In this document: piece by piece, positions 18,780-29,169 of the stretch
Layout: every line of letters starts with the position of its first letter
How positions within the stretch are numbered: the first letter of the stretch is position 1
Assembly: GCA_903881475.1 (NCBI GenBank)
Contig: CAIRTK010000015.1
Location: 1-64,000 of the forward strand
Source: an uncultured Opitutia bacterium
Lineage (GTDB): Bacteria; Verrucomicrobiota; Verrucomicrobiia; Opitutales; Opitutaceae
Reading direction: 5' to 3'
DNA length: 64,000 bases
Made by a program: the position numbers and the translations under genes
The notes under the pieces: generated by a model
Database searches by the model: none
What the model saw: the letters and a program-made list of their open reading frames with translations, nothing else
Told to the model about the DNA's origin: nothing

Positions 18780-20072
18780 ATGCCCACCGACTGGAAATTC
18801 CGCGCCGTCTCCGCCGCCGAGGCCGTGTCCGCCGTGCGCAGCGGCACCAACGTCTTCATCCATGGCGCCTGCGCCACGCCCGCCCCGCTGCTCGAGGCGC
18901 TCTGCGCGCGGCACGACCTGGAGGGCGTCCGCCTTTACCACCTGCACACCGCCGGGGCCGCCCCGTTCGCCGCGAGCGGTCGGGAGCATGAGTTCCGCTC
19001 CGTCTCGCTCTTCACCGGCGCGCCGCTGCGCCAGGCGATCGCGGAGGACCGCGCCGACTTTGTCCCGATCTTCCTCTCCGACATCCCCGCCCTCTTCCTC
19101 GGCGGCAGCGTCCCGCTCGACGTGGCCCTGCTTCAGGTCTCGCCTCCCGACCGCCATGGCATGTGCTCGCTCGGCACGTCCTGCGACGCCGCCAAGGCCG
19201 CCGCCACGACCGCCCGCCTGGTCATCGCCGAGATCAACCCGCGGATGCCCCGCACCCACGGCAACAATGTCCTGCCCTTCGCCCGGATTGACGCCTTCAT
19301 CGCCACCGACCGGCCGCTGGTCGAGCACGCGACCGAGCCGGAGACCCCCGTCGAGGCGCGCATCGGTGAGCTCGTGGCCGCGCTCGTCGAGGACGGCTCC
19401 ACGCTCCAGCTCGGAATCGGCGGCATCCCCAACGCCGTCCTCGCCCGCCTCCAGGGCAAGCACGACCTCGGCATCCACACGGAGATGTTCTCCGACGGGG
19501 TCGTCGACCTCGTCGAGTCAGGCGCCGTCACCAACCGCCTGAAGAACGTCGCCGCCGGCCGCATCGTCACCAGTTTCATCAACGGCAGCCGGCGGCTGTT
19601 CGACTTCGTGGACGACAATCCGCTCGTCGCGTTTTACCCCTGCGACTGGACCAACGACACCTCGGTCATCCGCCGCAACCCGAAGGTGGTCGCCATCAAC
19701 TCGGCCATCCAGATCGACCTCACCGGCCAAGTCTGCGCCGACTCGATCGGGCATCGCATCTATTCCGGCATCGGCGGGCAGATGGACTTCATCCGCGGCG
19801 CGGCGCTGTCGCCGGGCGGCAAGCCCATCATCGCCCTGCCCTCCACCGCCGCCGGCGGCCGCGTCTCGCGCATCGTCCTGCAGCTGGCCGCCGGGGCGGG
19901 CGTCGTGACGACCCGCGGCCACGTGCACTGGGTCGTCACCGAATATGGCGCGGTGAACCTCCACGGGCGCACGCTGCGCGAGCGGGCCGCGGACCTCATT
20001 TCGATCGCGCATCCCGACTTCCGCGCCGAACTCGCGCATGACCTGCGCGCCATCCGGCCGGCGCCGGCCTGA
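18780..20072 (+). CDS. Acetyl-CoA hydrolase/transferase family (4-hydroxybutyrate CoA-transferase-like)
   Basis: LQLGIGGIPNAVLARLQGKHDLGIHTEMFSDGVVDLVESGAVTN...YSGIGGQMDFIRGA...VVTEYGAVNLHG. Confidence 0.9.
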   Translation: MPTDWKFRAVSAAEAVSAVRSGTNVFIHGACATPAPLLEALCARHDLEGVRLYHLHTAGAAPFAASGREHEFRSVSLFTGAPLRQAIAEDRADFVPIFLSDIPALFLGGSVPLDVALLQVSPPDRHGMCSLGTSCDAAKAAATTARLVIAEINPRMPRTHGNNVLPFARIDAFIATDRPLVEHATEPETPVEARIGELVAALVEDGSTLQLGIGGIPNAVLARLQGKHDLGIHTEMFSDGVVDLVESGAVTNRLKNVAAGRIVTSFINGSRRLFDFVDDNPLVAFYPCDWTNDTSVIRRNPKVVAINSAIQIDLTGQVCADSIGHRIYSGIGGQMDFIRGAALSPGGKPIIALPSTAAGGRVSRIVLQLAAGAGVVTTRGHVHWVVTEYGAVNLHGRTLRERAADLISIAHPDFRAELAHDLRAIRPAPA

Positions 20073-20094
20073 CGCCCCGGGGCGCCGGGCCCGC

Positions 20095-20130
20095 GGCAAA
20101 CCACAGTCATCTTTTGCCAAGAGATGAGGA
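20095..20130 (+). promoter_or_regulatory. Weaker 21-bp-pitch repeat pair upstream of the 20164 ORF
   Basis: GGCAAACCACAGTCA-TCTTTT-GCCAAGAGATGAGGA. Confidence 0.45.
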
Positions 20131-20163
20131 GCGGGCCGCCGCGGTTTGTGGAATCATGGGGGC

Positions 20164-20628
20164 GTGCAAAACGATTTACTGCAGGCTTTCGTGGCTTTGC
20201 GTCCGGTGATCCGGGCGAGCTGGGAAAAGTTGCTGCGGATGGAGCGGATCAATTCGCCGCTGGCCAATCCGGATACGCTGGTGCACCTGCTGGACACGAC
20301 GTTGGACGAGATTTTCCGGGACCTGCAGGCCTGGTCTCCCCGGCGGCATCCCACGCGGGCCGCCGACCCGCAATGCCCGTGCGGCCTCAATCCGCTGCTG
20401 GCCTACTTTACCGCCGGCCGGCAGGCGCTGCGCGAGGCCCTCGTCCTGGTGCAGGCCGCGACCCCCGACCTGGAGCCGGCGCGGAGAGACGAGGCGCTGG
20501 TCTGCCTGGAGCAGGTCTTCGGGCTCATCTCGCGGCGTGAAATCGCCTCCTTCTGCGCCATCTGCCAGATTCGGCCGGCGGGCAAGGCCCGCACCCCGGC
20601 CCGCCTGCACGTGGCGCTGGATATCTGA
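20164..20628 (+). CDS. Hypothetical protein with CPC and CAIC cysteine motifs
   Basis: VQNDLLQAFVALRPVIRASWEKLLRMERINSPLANPDTLVHLLDTTLDEIFRDL...DPQCPCGLNPLLAYF...FCAICQIRPAG. GTG start at 20164 proposed; listed ORF starts at 20146. Confidence 0.7.
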   Translation: MQNDLLQAFVALRPVIRASWEKLLRMERINSPLANPDTLVHLLDTTLDEIFRDLQAWSPRRHPTRAADPQCPCGLNPLLAYFTAGRQALREALVLVQAATPDLEPARRDEALVCLEQVFGLISRREIASFCAICQIRPAGKARTPARLHVALDI

Positions 20629-20660
20629 CCCGCGCCGGCCACACCGCCGTGCCGGGCGGT

Positions 20661-21581
20661 TTACGCGTGCACCTTGGGCGCAGCCGACGGATGCAGCTTG
20701 TCGCGGTACACCGACGGCGGCTCGCCCGCGATGCGCCGGAAGACCCGGTTGAACTGCGACAGCGACTGGAAGCCGGCCTCGTAGGCGGCCTCGCTCACGC
20801 GCTTGTTCGGGTTGAGCAGGAGGTTCTTCACCTTCTCCACCCGCACGCGGGCCACGTAGTCGGTAAAGGTCAGCCCCGTCGCCTTGCGGAAGCTCTTGCA
20901 GAAATAAAAGGCGCTCATGTTGACCGCGCGGGCGACGCCGGTGAGCGACATCTCCTCCGTATGGTGGTCGGCGATGAAGGCCCGCGCCCGGCTGATGGCC
21001 GGCGCCTCCTGCGTCTCCTCCTGCACCACGAGTTGGTTGCTGAGCGTGGAGAGATGCTGCGCGAAGATCGTCAGGAGCTGGAGAATCGAGTCGTACTGCT
21101 TCTTGGACACGACCCGGCTCTGGAAATAGGCCTCCTCGTATTTTTTCAGGTCCGTCTCCACGCCGTATTTCAGCAGGACCTGCGTGAGCTTGCTCATCTG
21201 GGTCGAGGTGGGCCGGTGCAGGAGGATCTGGCCGGTCTGCAGGAAGGCGACGAGGTTTTCCCCGACCCGCACGGGCACCGCGGAGTCGCACAGCCCGGCG
21301 AAGCACTTGAGCGTCTTCGGGGTCAGCCCGGCCGACTCCTCCACCTTTCGCTGCAGCTGCAGGCAGCCGGCGCAGGTGTGGTTCGTGCCGGACATCAGGG
21401 CGCAGAACGGATTCTGGTTCGGGTCGCGGGTGTGCGGCAGGTCGAAGGTCTCCCGCGCCCGGAGGCTCAGCGGCAGGCCCGTCGTTTCGCGGAACGCCTT
21501 CTCGTAGTCGCGGTAGATCTGCGACCGGCGAAGCTGGTCAACCAGCGGGCGCTTCGGGCTGGAGGCATCGGGAACGGGCAT
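20661..21581 (-). CDS. AraC family transcriptional regulator with N-terminal PocR-type sensory domain
   Basis: N-terminus NPFCALMSGTNHTCAGCLQLQ...LKCFAGLCDSAVPVRVGENLVAFLQTGQ (PocR-like); C-terminus SLTGVARAVNMSAFYFCKSFRKATGLTFTDYVARVRVEKVKNLLL...AYEAGFQSLSQFNRVFRRIAGEPPSVYR (AraC HTH). Confidence 0.88.
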   Translation of the reverse strand: MPVPDASSPKRPLVDQLRRSQIYRDYEKAFRETTGLPLSLRARETFDLPHTRDPNQNPFCALMSGTNHTCAGCLQLQRKVEESAGLTPKTLKCFAGLCDSAVPVRVGENLVAFLQTGQILLHRPTSTQMSKLTQVLLKYGVETDLKKYEEAYFQSRVVSKKQYDSILQLLTIFAQHLSTLSNQLVVQEETQEAPAISRARAFIADHHTEEMSLTGVARAVNMSAFYFCKSFRKATGLTFTDYVARVRVEKVKNLLLNPNKRVSEAAYEAGFQSLSQFNRVFRRIAGEPPSVYRDKLHPSAAPKVHA

Positions 21582-21633
21582 GCCTTTGGGTTAGGTCCCG
21601 CGGGTGCGCCGGGCAAGCGAACAAGGCCTTTAC

Positions 21634-21715
21634 GCCAATTTATGCGCAGCAGTCGGCAAGTCTTGCGCAAGAAGTGCGCGCCAAGATCTGCGGAGGGAAC
21701 GGCAAGAACCGAGAT
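21634..21715 (+). promoter_or_regulatory. Double set of 21-bp-pitch repeats between pocR/araC-like gene and hupE
   Basis: GCCAATTTATGCGCA-GCAGTC-GGCAAGTCTTGCGCA (21634-21669), then GCCAAGATCTGCGGA-GGGAAC-GGCAAGAACCGAGAT (21680-21715). Confidence 0.75.
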
Positions 21716-21767
21716 GCGCCGGCCCGCCTTTGCGACTATTCTAGGCGCAACCCCTTTAACCCACCCC

Positions 21768-22349
21768 ATGAAAACCAAGTCCGCCCCGCTTCTCACTGTC
21801 GTCCTCTTTTTCGCTGCCGCGTCAGCCGCGTTTGCCCACCCGGGACATTCCTCCGTCGATGGTATCGCGTCCGGTTTTGCCCACCCGCTTAGCGGCTGGG
21901 ATCACCTCCTCGCGATGATCGCTATCGGCCTATGGGCTGCCCAACTCGGTGGACGCGCCTGCTGGCGCGTGCCAGCGGCCTTTGTCAGCGTCATGGCGCT
22001 CGCCGCCGTGGGCGGACACTTCCTCGGCGTCATGCCGGGAGTGGATCAGGGCATCGCGGCCTCCGTGCTGGTGCTCGGGCTCCTGATCGCCTGCGCGGCC
22101 CGCCTGCCTTTGATGGCCAGCGTGGCGCTGATGGGGGTCTTCGGGATTTTCCACGGCGTGGCCCACGGGGCGGAAATGCCCGCGACCGCGGGCGGGCTCG
22201 CCTTCGGCGCCGGCTTCATCGCCGCCACGGTGCTGCTCCATGCGGCCGGGATCGGCCTCGGCCTCGCCGCCGCCCGCCTCTCGGAACGCGCCCCCCGCCT
22301 GCTCGGCTGGGGCATCGCTGCCGCCGGCGTGGCGCTCTTCGCGAGCTGA
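21768..22349 (+). CDS. hupE: HupE/UreJ family membrane protein
   Basis: Signal peptide then HPGHSSVDGIASGFAHPLSGWDHLLAMIAIGLWAAQLGG...GIFHGVAHGAEMP. Confidence 0.9.
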   Translation: MKTKSAPLLTVVLFFAAASAAFAHPGHSSVDGIASGFAHPLSGWDHLLAMIAIGLWAAQLGGRACWRVPAAFVSVMALAAVGGHFLGVMPGVDQGIAASVLVLGLLIACAARLPLMASVALMGVFGIFHGVAHGAEMPATAGGLAFGAGFIAATVLLHAAGIGLGLAAARLSERAPRLLGWGIAAAGVALFAS

Positions 22350-22378
22350 GCCGGAGTCAGGTTTCATTCAATCAGTTC

Positions 22379-22403
22379 AAGCAGGCCTAAAGGCCTGCTT
22401 TTT
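22379..22403 (+). terminator. Rho-independent terminator after hupE
   Basis: aagcaggcc-taaa-ggcctgctt followed by tttt. Confidence 0.85.
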
Positions 22404-22600
22404 TGCGTCGCGATAGATCGACCCGGCCCAAGATGCATACGCTGGGACACCGTGTGTGTGGATAGGTTAAATTCCCAAGGATCCGTTGGCACGGGGCACA
22501 CGAGAAAGGCCAGCTAGGCAGCGACCCAGCCTCAGCATGTTGAAGCGGCTCATACAAGTTTGGACGTGCCTCAAAAAATGAATAACGTGAGATAAACCGC

Positions 22601-23011
22601 ATGAAGTTCGCGATCAAAGCCGAGGTTGGCGATCCGGGCGCGGCGACGTTGTCATTCACCGCGCAGAAGACCATGTACGGCGGCAAGCACATCGCCGAGG
22701 GCGATACGGTGTTCGTCTTCGCGAGCGAGAATGAGGGCGGCCCCGGGCTCATCGCGCGCGGCGTCGTCACCTCCGCCCACGCGATCCCCAGGAAGCGAGA
22801 GATCGCCCGGCAAACGCCGCGCGTGAGCCTCGCCGTCCGGCGCACGGGGTCCGCGAAGCGGCGCCTGGGACGGAGCGAGCTCCGGTCTTTTTCCGACTGG
22901 GATGACGGCCGCCCCGAGACCGAGCTCAATTTCAAATTCTATCGCCAGGCCACAAACAAGGTTGCCGGCATCTCGGATGAAGCGGCGGCGTTCCTGCGCG
23001 GATTTTTTTGA
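22601..23011 (+). CDS. Hypothetical protein
   Basis: MKFAIKAEVGDPGAATLSFTAQKTMYGGKHIAEGDTVFVFASENEGGPGLIARGVVTS...; intact ORF with plausible codon use; family not recognised. Confidence 0.6.
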   Translation: MKFAIKAEVGDPGAATLSFTAQKTMYGGKHIAEGDTVFVFASENEGGPGLIARGVVTSAHAIPRKREIARQTPRVSLAVRRTGSAKRRLGRSELRSFSDWDDGRPETELNFKFYRQATNKVAGISDEAAAFLRGFF

Positions 23012-23076
23012 CGAACCACAATTTAATCGAAGCACCCGACAATTCGGTGTAGTTCGTATTGAAGCTTCGATCCAAA

Positions 23077-23523
23077 ATGAAAGCTGTGCTCATCGGAGTC
23101 ATCTACTGCGTCTGCATGGTTACCTGCACCCGCGCCCAGATTGATCGCTCATTGATCGGCCGCTACGCATCGACCGAAAGTTCCTATTCTCCGAAGTGGC
23201 TAGAACTCCTGCCCGATGGCAGGTTTGTGCTTACCTCGGGGTTTGATATCCCGGTGCCCGACGGAACCGGCAAATCTGGGAATCTAATCATTGAGGAGGG
23301 AAAATGGCGTCCCGATGGGAAACAAAGGCTGCTCCTCCTGGTTTCGAAGCGTAAACTGGTATCCTTGTATTTTGTGACGGTAATGTCCGATACGCCTCGT
23401 GGGCCCGGTCTCTTCTTCAGCTCAAATCGCGAAGAACCCGCCGATTGGCGGAGACTTGACCGCTTTCTTTCGAAGGAAAAGCCGAGCCAATCGCCATTGC
23501 CCACGCGACCAACGGCAGGCTGA
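23077..23523 (+). CDS. Hypothetical exported protein
   Basis: MKAVLIGVIYCVCMVTCTRAQIDRSLIGRYASTESSYSPKWLELLPDGRFVL... Confidence 0.5.
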   Translation: MKAVLIGVIYCVCMVTCTRAQIDRSLIGRYASTESSYSPKWLELLPDGRFVLTSGFDIPVPDGTGKSGNLIIEEGKWRPDGKQRLLLLVSKRKLVSLYFVTVMSDTPRGPGLFFSSNREEPADWRRLDRFLSKEKPSQSPLPTRPTAG

Positions 23524-23579
23524 CCATAACTCACAGCCGCGCCAGGAATTTAGCATCCGCAGCGAGACTTGGCGAACCC

Positions 23580-24119
23580 TCAGCCCAGCTCGGCCGCCAG
23601 GCGGGCGGCCAGCGCGTGCACCGAGTGCACGACTTCCGGGATCGTCGCCTCCACCTCGGGCGAGAGTTCCGTGCACATGGGGCGAACGGTCTCGACGGCG
23701 ATGGTGTAGAGGTGGATCTCCGGCAGCGTGCCGATCAGGGCCGCGGCCGCAAAGAGGTCCTTCAGCCCGAAGTCATGCGCGCTCAGGCCCCGCGGCAGGT
23801 CGAAGGTCCGCGCCGTCTTCCGGAACCGGTACGCCAGCGTGCCCGCCGCCGTGCCGTCGCGCGTCGCGTCGATCAGGATGACCGCCCGGCGGCCCTCGAA
23901 CTGGCCCAGCAGGTTCGCGCCGCCCGTGCCGCCGTCGAGCAGGTGGACGCCCGCGATCGGGGACTCGCCCTCGAGCCAGCGCAGCACGTGCACCCCCACG
24001 CCTTCGTCGCCCATCAGCAGGTTGCCCACGCCGAGGACGAGGATGTGGTCGCTGGGATTGACGGATGCGCAGGTCGCAAAACTTTCACCGACGAGCGTGG
24101 TGTCGATGAGGCTGATCAT
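23580..24119 (-). CDS. hyaD: HyaD/HupD-type hydrogenase maturation endopeptidase
   Basis: DHILVLGVGNLLMGDEGVGVHVLRWLE...LLDGGTGGANLLGQFEGRRAVILIDA; ATGA overlap with cytochrome b gene. Confidence 0.9.
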   Translation of the reverse strand: MISLIDTTLVGESFATCASVNPSDHILVLGVGNLLMGDEGVGVHVLRWLEGESPIAGVHLLDGGTGGANLLGQFEGRRAVILIDATRDGTAAGTLAYRFRKTARTFDLPRGLSAHDFGLKDLFAAAALIGTLPEIHLYTIAVETVRPMCTELSPEVEATIPEVVHSVHALAARLAAELG

Positions 24120-24880
24120 GGCCGGGTCGGATGGGTCTTGGTCCCGGGCACCGCGGGCGCCTTGCGGGCGGGCAGGCCGGAAATGCCGGTCGCATCCGGC
24201 GCGGCAACCGTCCGCTTCTCCATGAACTTCCAGCCGCCGATGATCGACGACAGCACGCCGTGGCCCTCGACATAGTCGTGGTAGACCACGAGGTAAACGT
24301 GGACGACGACAAACAGGATGAAGAGCCACATCGCGTCGTAGTGGAACAGCCGGAGGTTCTGCTCACTGCCGAACAGGGGCGTGACCCACGTGAAGAGCCG
24401 CGGGAACCAGGCCCGGCTGGTCGGGGCGTAGAGGGCGAAGCCCGACACGATCTGGAACACTGTCAGGAGCCCCGTGCCGGCGTAGGTGAAATACGCCACG
24501 GCATTGTGGCCGAGCGCATGCACCGGCTTGCTGCGCACCTGCAGGATATCGACCAGGAGCACATCCCGGCATTGGCGGATCTGCGCCATGGTCAGCGGCA
24601 GAAAATTCCGCCAGTTCGAATACTTGTTGCCGACGAAGGACCAGTAGATCCGCACCAGGAAGTTCGCCAGCAGGACGTAGCCCGCAGCGAAGTGGATGAA
24701 GCGGTTCGTGCCGAACCAGTAGCCCGACGAGGCCTCCCCGGCGTTGAGGAAGCCGGGAGGATGGGAGATCAGCCAGCCGGTGACACAGAGCACCGTGATG
24801 CAGAGCGCATTGATCTGGTGGAACAGGCGGACCGGCAGCTGCCAGACATAGACGCGTTGGTAGTCATGCGAGGCATTCAT
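24116..24880 (-). CDS. hyaC: Ni/Fe-hydrogenase b-type cytochrome subunit
   Basis: RVYVWQLPVRLFHQINALCITVLCVTGWLI...FHYDAMWLFILFVVVHVYLVVYHDYVEGHGVLSSIIGGWKF. Confidence 0.92.
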   Translation of the reverse strand: MNASHDYQRVYVWQLPVRLFHQINALCITVLCVTGWLISHPPGFLNAGEASSGYWFGTNRFIHFAAGYVLLANFLVRIYWSFVGNKYSNWRNFLPLTMAQIRQCRDVLLVDILQVRSKPVHALGHNAVAYFTYAGTGLLTVFQIVSGFALYAPTSRAWFPRLFTWVTPLFGSEQNLRLFHYDAMWLFILFVVVHVYLVVYHDYVEGHGVLSSIIGGWKFMEKRTVAAPDATGISGLPARKAPAVPGTKTHPTRP

Positions 24881-24897
24881 GGGAGGGACCTCCGGGT

Positions 24898-26616
<1,719 letters not shown>

Positions 26617-26628
26617 GGGGTGAAGGGG

Positions 26629-27789
26629 TCAGGAGTTGGGGTTGTTGCCACGGGAGGCCGCATCGGCCGCGTCGGCCTTCTCGGCGTTCTCGCCCGGTTG
26701 CTCGCCGATCTCGTGGCGCTTGCGGACATTGGTCATCACGGCGTGCGCCGCGACCCCGGCGGCCGCGACCCCGAGGGCCGCCACCCCGACCGTGTCGGCG
26801 GTCGCCTCGATGCCGAAACCCGGGAAGCTGGGCAGCCGCTGGTAGAAGGGGCCGTTGTCCCAGAAGTTCGACTCCGAGCAGCCGATGCAGGGATGGCCGG
26901 ACTGGATGGGAAAGCTGACGCCGCCGTTCCAGCGGATCGTGCCGCAGGAATTGTAGGTCGTGGGGCCCTTGCAGCCGACCTTGTAGAGGCAGTAGCCTTT
27001 CCGCGCATTTTCGTCGTCGAAGCTCTCGACGAAGAGGCCCGCGTCATAGTTGGGCCGGCGGTAGCACGTGTCGTGGACGCGGCGGGAATAAAAGGCCTTC
27101 GGGCGGCCGAGATTGTCGAGTTCCGGGATCGTGTCGAAGGTCAGCAGGTGCACGAGCACGCCGGCCATGACCTCCGCGATGGGCGGGCAGCCCTGAACGT
27201 TGATGATGGGCTTGCCGGCGATGATCTTCTTGATCGGCATGGCCTGCGTCGGGTTCGGTTTCGCGGCCTGCACGCAGCCGGAGCAGGCGCAGTTGCCCCA
27301 GGCGATGATCGCCTTGGCATGCTCCGCCACTTCCTCGGCGATGCCCTTGGCCGTCTTGCCGCCGATGCAGCAGTAAACGCCGTCCTCTGCGAGCGGTACG
27401 GAGCCTTCGATGCAGAGCAGGTACTCGCCCTTGTACTTCGCCATGGTGTCCTGCAGCGACTGCTCGGCCTGGTGGCCCGAGGCGGCCATGAGGGTCTCGG
27501 TGTAATCGAGCGAGATCTTGTCGAGGAGGATGTCGGCGACGATCGGGTGCGAGCTGCGCAGGAACGACTCGCTGCAGCAGGTGCACTCCTGAAAATGGAG
27601 CCAGATCACCGGGATCCGCTTCTTGGTCTCGAGGGCTTGGATCACCTGGGCGATGCCCGAGGCCTGGACGCCGATGCAGGCACCCATCCAGGCGCAAAAA
27701 CTGAGGAACTCGCGGCGGGACACCCCGCGGGCGATGATTTGGTCGTAGATCGTTTCTTCCTTCGGGAGGGTCTCTAGTTCGAGTGGCAT
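26629..27789 (-). CDS. hyaA: [NiFe] hydrogenase small subunit, Tat-exported, six-Cys proximal cluster
   Basis: [17 protein letters not shown] Tat motif; [45 protein letters not shown]-terminal TM-like helix. Confidence 0.95.
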   Translation of the reverse strand: MPLELETLPKEETIYDQIIARGVSRREFLSFCAWMGACIGVQASGIAQVIQALETKKRIPVIWLHFQECTCCSESFLRSSHPIVADILLDKISLDYTETLMAASGHQAEQSLQDTMAKYKGEYLLCIEGSVPLAEDGVYCCIGGKTAKGIAEEVAEHAKAIIAWGNCACSGCVQAAKPNPTQAMPIKKIIAGKPIINVQGCPPIAEVMAGVLVHLLTFDTIPELDNLGRPKAFYSRRVHDTCYRRPNYDAGLFVESFDDENARKGYCLYKVGCKGPTTYNSCGTIRWNGGVSFPIQSGHPCIGCSESNFWDNGPFYQRLPSFPGFGIEATADTVGVAALGVAAAGVAAHAVMTNVRKRHEIGEQPGENAEKADAADAASRGNNPNS

Positions 27790-27893
27790 TTTTTGGGGGC
27801 GGGCGCGGGTGAAATACCGGCGTGGGCGCATTGAAGGGTTGCAGGCGCGGGGTTCGGGGTTGTGTCACAGTACCCGATCCCGCCGGCCGCGGA

Positions 27894-27929
27894 TATGCGT
27901 GGCTTGGCAATTGCTGGTCGTATTTTGCG
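27894..27929 (-). promoter_or_regulatory. 21-bp-pitch repeat pair upstream of hyaA
   Basis: Minus strand: CGCAAAATACGACCA-GCAATT-GCCAAGCCACGCATA. Confidence 0.55.
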
Positions 27930-27983
27930 AATCGGGTGGCTGGCGCTGGACGCCGTGAATTGCACGCTGCATAGAGTGTTGTT

Positions 27984-28328
27984 ATGCACGAGGTCGGCAT
28001 CATGCAGTCGGCGCTGGACGCCATCCGGCAACAGGCCGTGAAACACGGCGCCACGCGCGTGTCTCGGATCGTCCTGCGCATCGGCACGCTCGCCGGCGTG
28101 GACCTCGACGCCCTGCGCTTCGCCTACGAGGCCCTGGCCCCGGGCGGCCCCGCCGACGGCGCCGTGTTGGAGATCGAGTCCGTGCCGGCCCGCGCCCGTT
28201 GCGCGTCCTGCCACGCGGAGTTCGGCGCCGGCCGCGGCTTCATCTTCCAGTGCCCGCACTGCGGCGACTACTCCGGCGACATCCGCGCCGGCCGCGAGCT
28301 CGGCATCGCCCGCCTCGAATTTCCCTGA
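27984..28328 (+). CDS. hypA: Hydrogenase nickel incorporation protein HypA
   Basis: MHEVGIMQSALDAIRQQAVKHG...CASCHAEFG...CPHCGDYSGDIRAGRELGIARLEF. Confidence 0.93.
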   Translation: MHEVGIMQSALDAIRQQAVKHGATRVSRIVLRIGTLAGVDLDALRFAYEALAPGGPADGAVLEIESVPARARCASCHAEFGAGRGFIFQCPHCGDYSGDIRAGRELGIARLEFP

Positions 28329-28334
28329 TCCTCC

Positions 28335-29150
28335 ATGAACTCCCTCGACCCCACCCCCACCCTCGCGGAGTCCTCCCCGGACTGCCGCATCCATGCGCTC
28401 ACCGGCGCCGCCACGGGCCTGTCCCGCGAGCTCTCCGCCCCGCTCTCCGCCGAGATCTCGGCCGCGCTCGCCGCCAGCCCCGGCGGCGAAATCGCCGTCC
28501 GGTCCGTCGACGTCAACATCCCGCTGCTCGAGAAGAACGACATCCTCGCCGAGCGGAACCGCGGCTACTTCCTCGGCCGCGGGCTCGCCGCGCTGAACCT
28601 CGTGTCGTCGCCCGGCGCCGGCAAGACCACCCTCCTCGAGCGCACACTCGACGAGTTCGGCCGGCGGACCCGGTGCGCCGTGCTCGTGGGCGACCTCGAG
28701 ACCGACAACGACGGGCAGCGCCTCAGCCGGCCGCATGCGCCCGTCGCCCAGATCACCACCGGCACCGTGTGCCACCTCGACGCCGGCATGATCGCGCGCG
28801 CCGCCCAGTCCATCGACCTCGACGGCGTCCGCGTGCTGTTCATCGAGAACGTGGGCAACCTCGTGTGCCCCGCCTCGTTCGACCTCGGCGAGCAGCGGCG
28901 CGTCGTGCTGCTCTCCACCACCGAGGGCGAGGACAAGCCCCTCAAGTATCCGCCCATCTTCAAGTCCGCCCACCTCGTCCTGCTGACCAAGGTGGACGTG
29001 GCGGACCTCCTCGGCTTCAAGCGCGAGCTCGCCGTGGAAAACATCCGCCGCGTCGCCCCGCAGGCGAAGATCATCCAGCTCTCCTCCCGCACCGGCGAGG
29101 GCCTGCCGGAGTGGTACGCCTACCTCGACGCGCTCGTCGCCCGCCGCTGA
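28335..29150 (+). CDS. hypB: Hydrogenase nickel incorporation GTPase HypB
   Basis: LNLVSSPGAGKTTLLERTL, VLVGDLETDNDGQRL, NVGNLVCPASFDLGE, LLTKVDVADLLGF. Confidence 0.95.
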   Translation: MNSLDPTPTLAESSPDCRIHALTGAATGLSRELSAPLSAEISAALAASPGGEIAVRSVDVNIPLLEKNDILAERNRGYFLGRGLAALNLVSSPGAGKTTLLERTLDEFGRRTRCAVLVGDLETDNDGQRLSRPHAPVAQITTGTVCHLDAGMIARAAQSIDLDGVRVLFIENVGNLVCPASFDLGEQRRVVLLSTTEGEDKPLKYPPIFKSAHLVLLTKVDVADLLGFKRELAVENIRRVAPQAKIIQLSSRTGEGLPEWYAYLDALVARR

Positions 29151-29169
29151 TCCGTCCGCCTTCCCTCCG

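Noticed and set aside
21768-22349. HupE/UreJ as evidence for a urease system
   Set aside because: No urease genes seen; position in the hydrogenase locus favours HupE.
27906-27941. Possible plus-oriented motif pair for hypA
   Set aside because: Boxes GGCAATTGCTGGTCG / GCGAATCGGGTGGCT fit poorly; the minus-oriented pair for hyaA explains the same DNA better.
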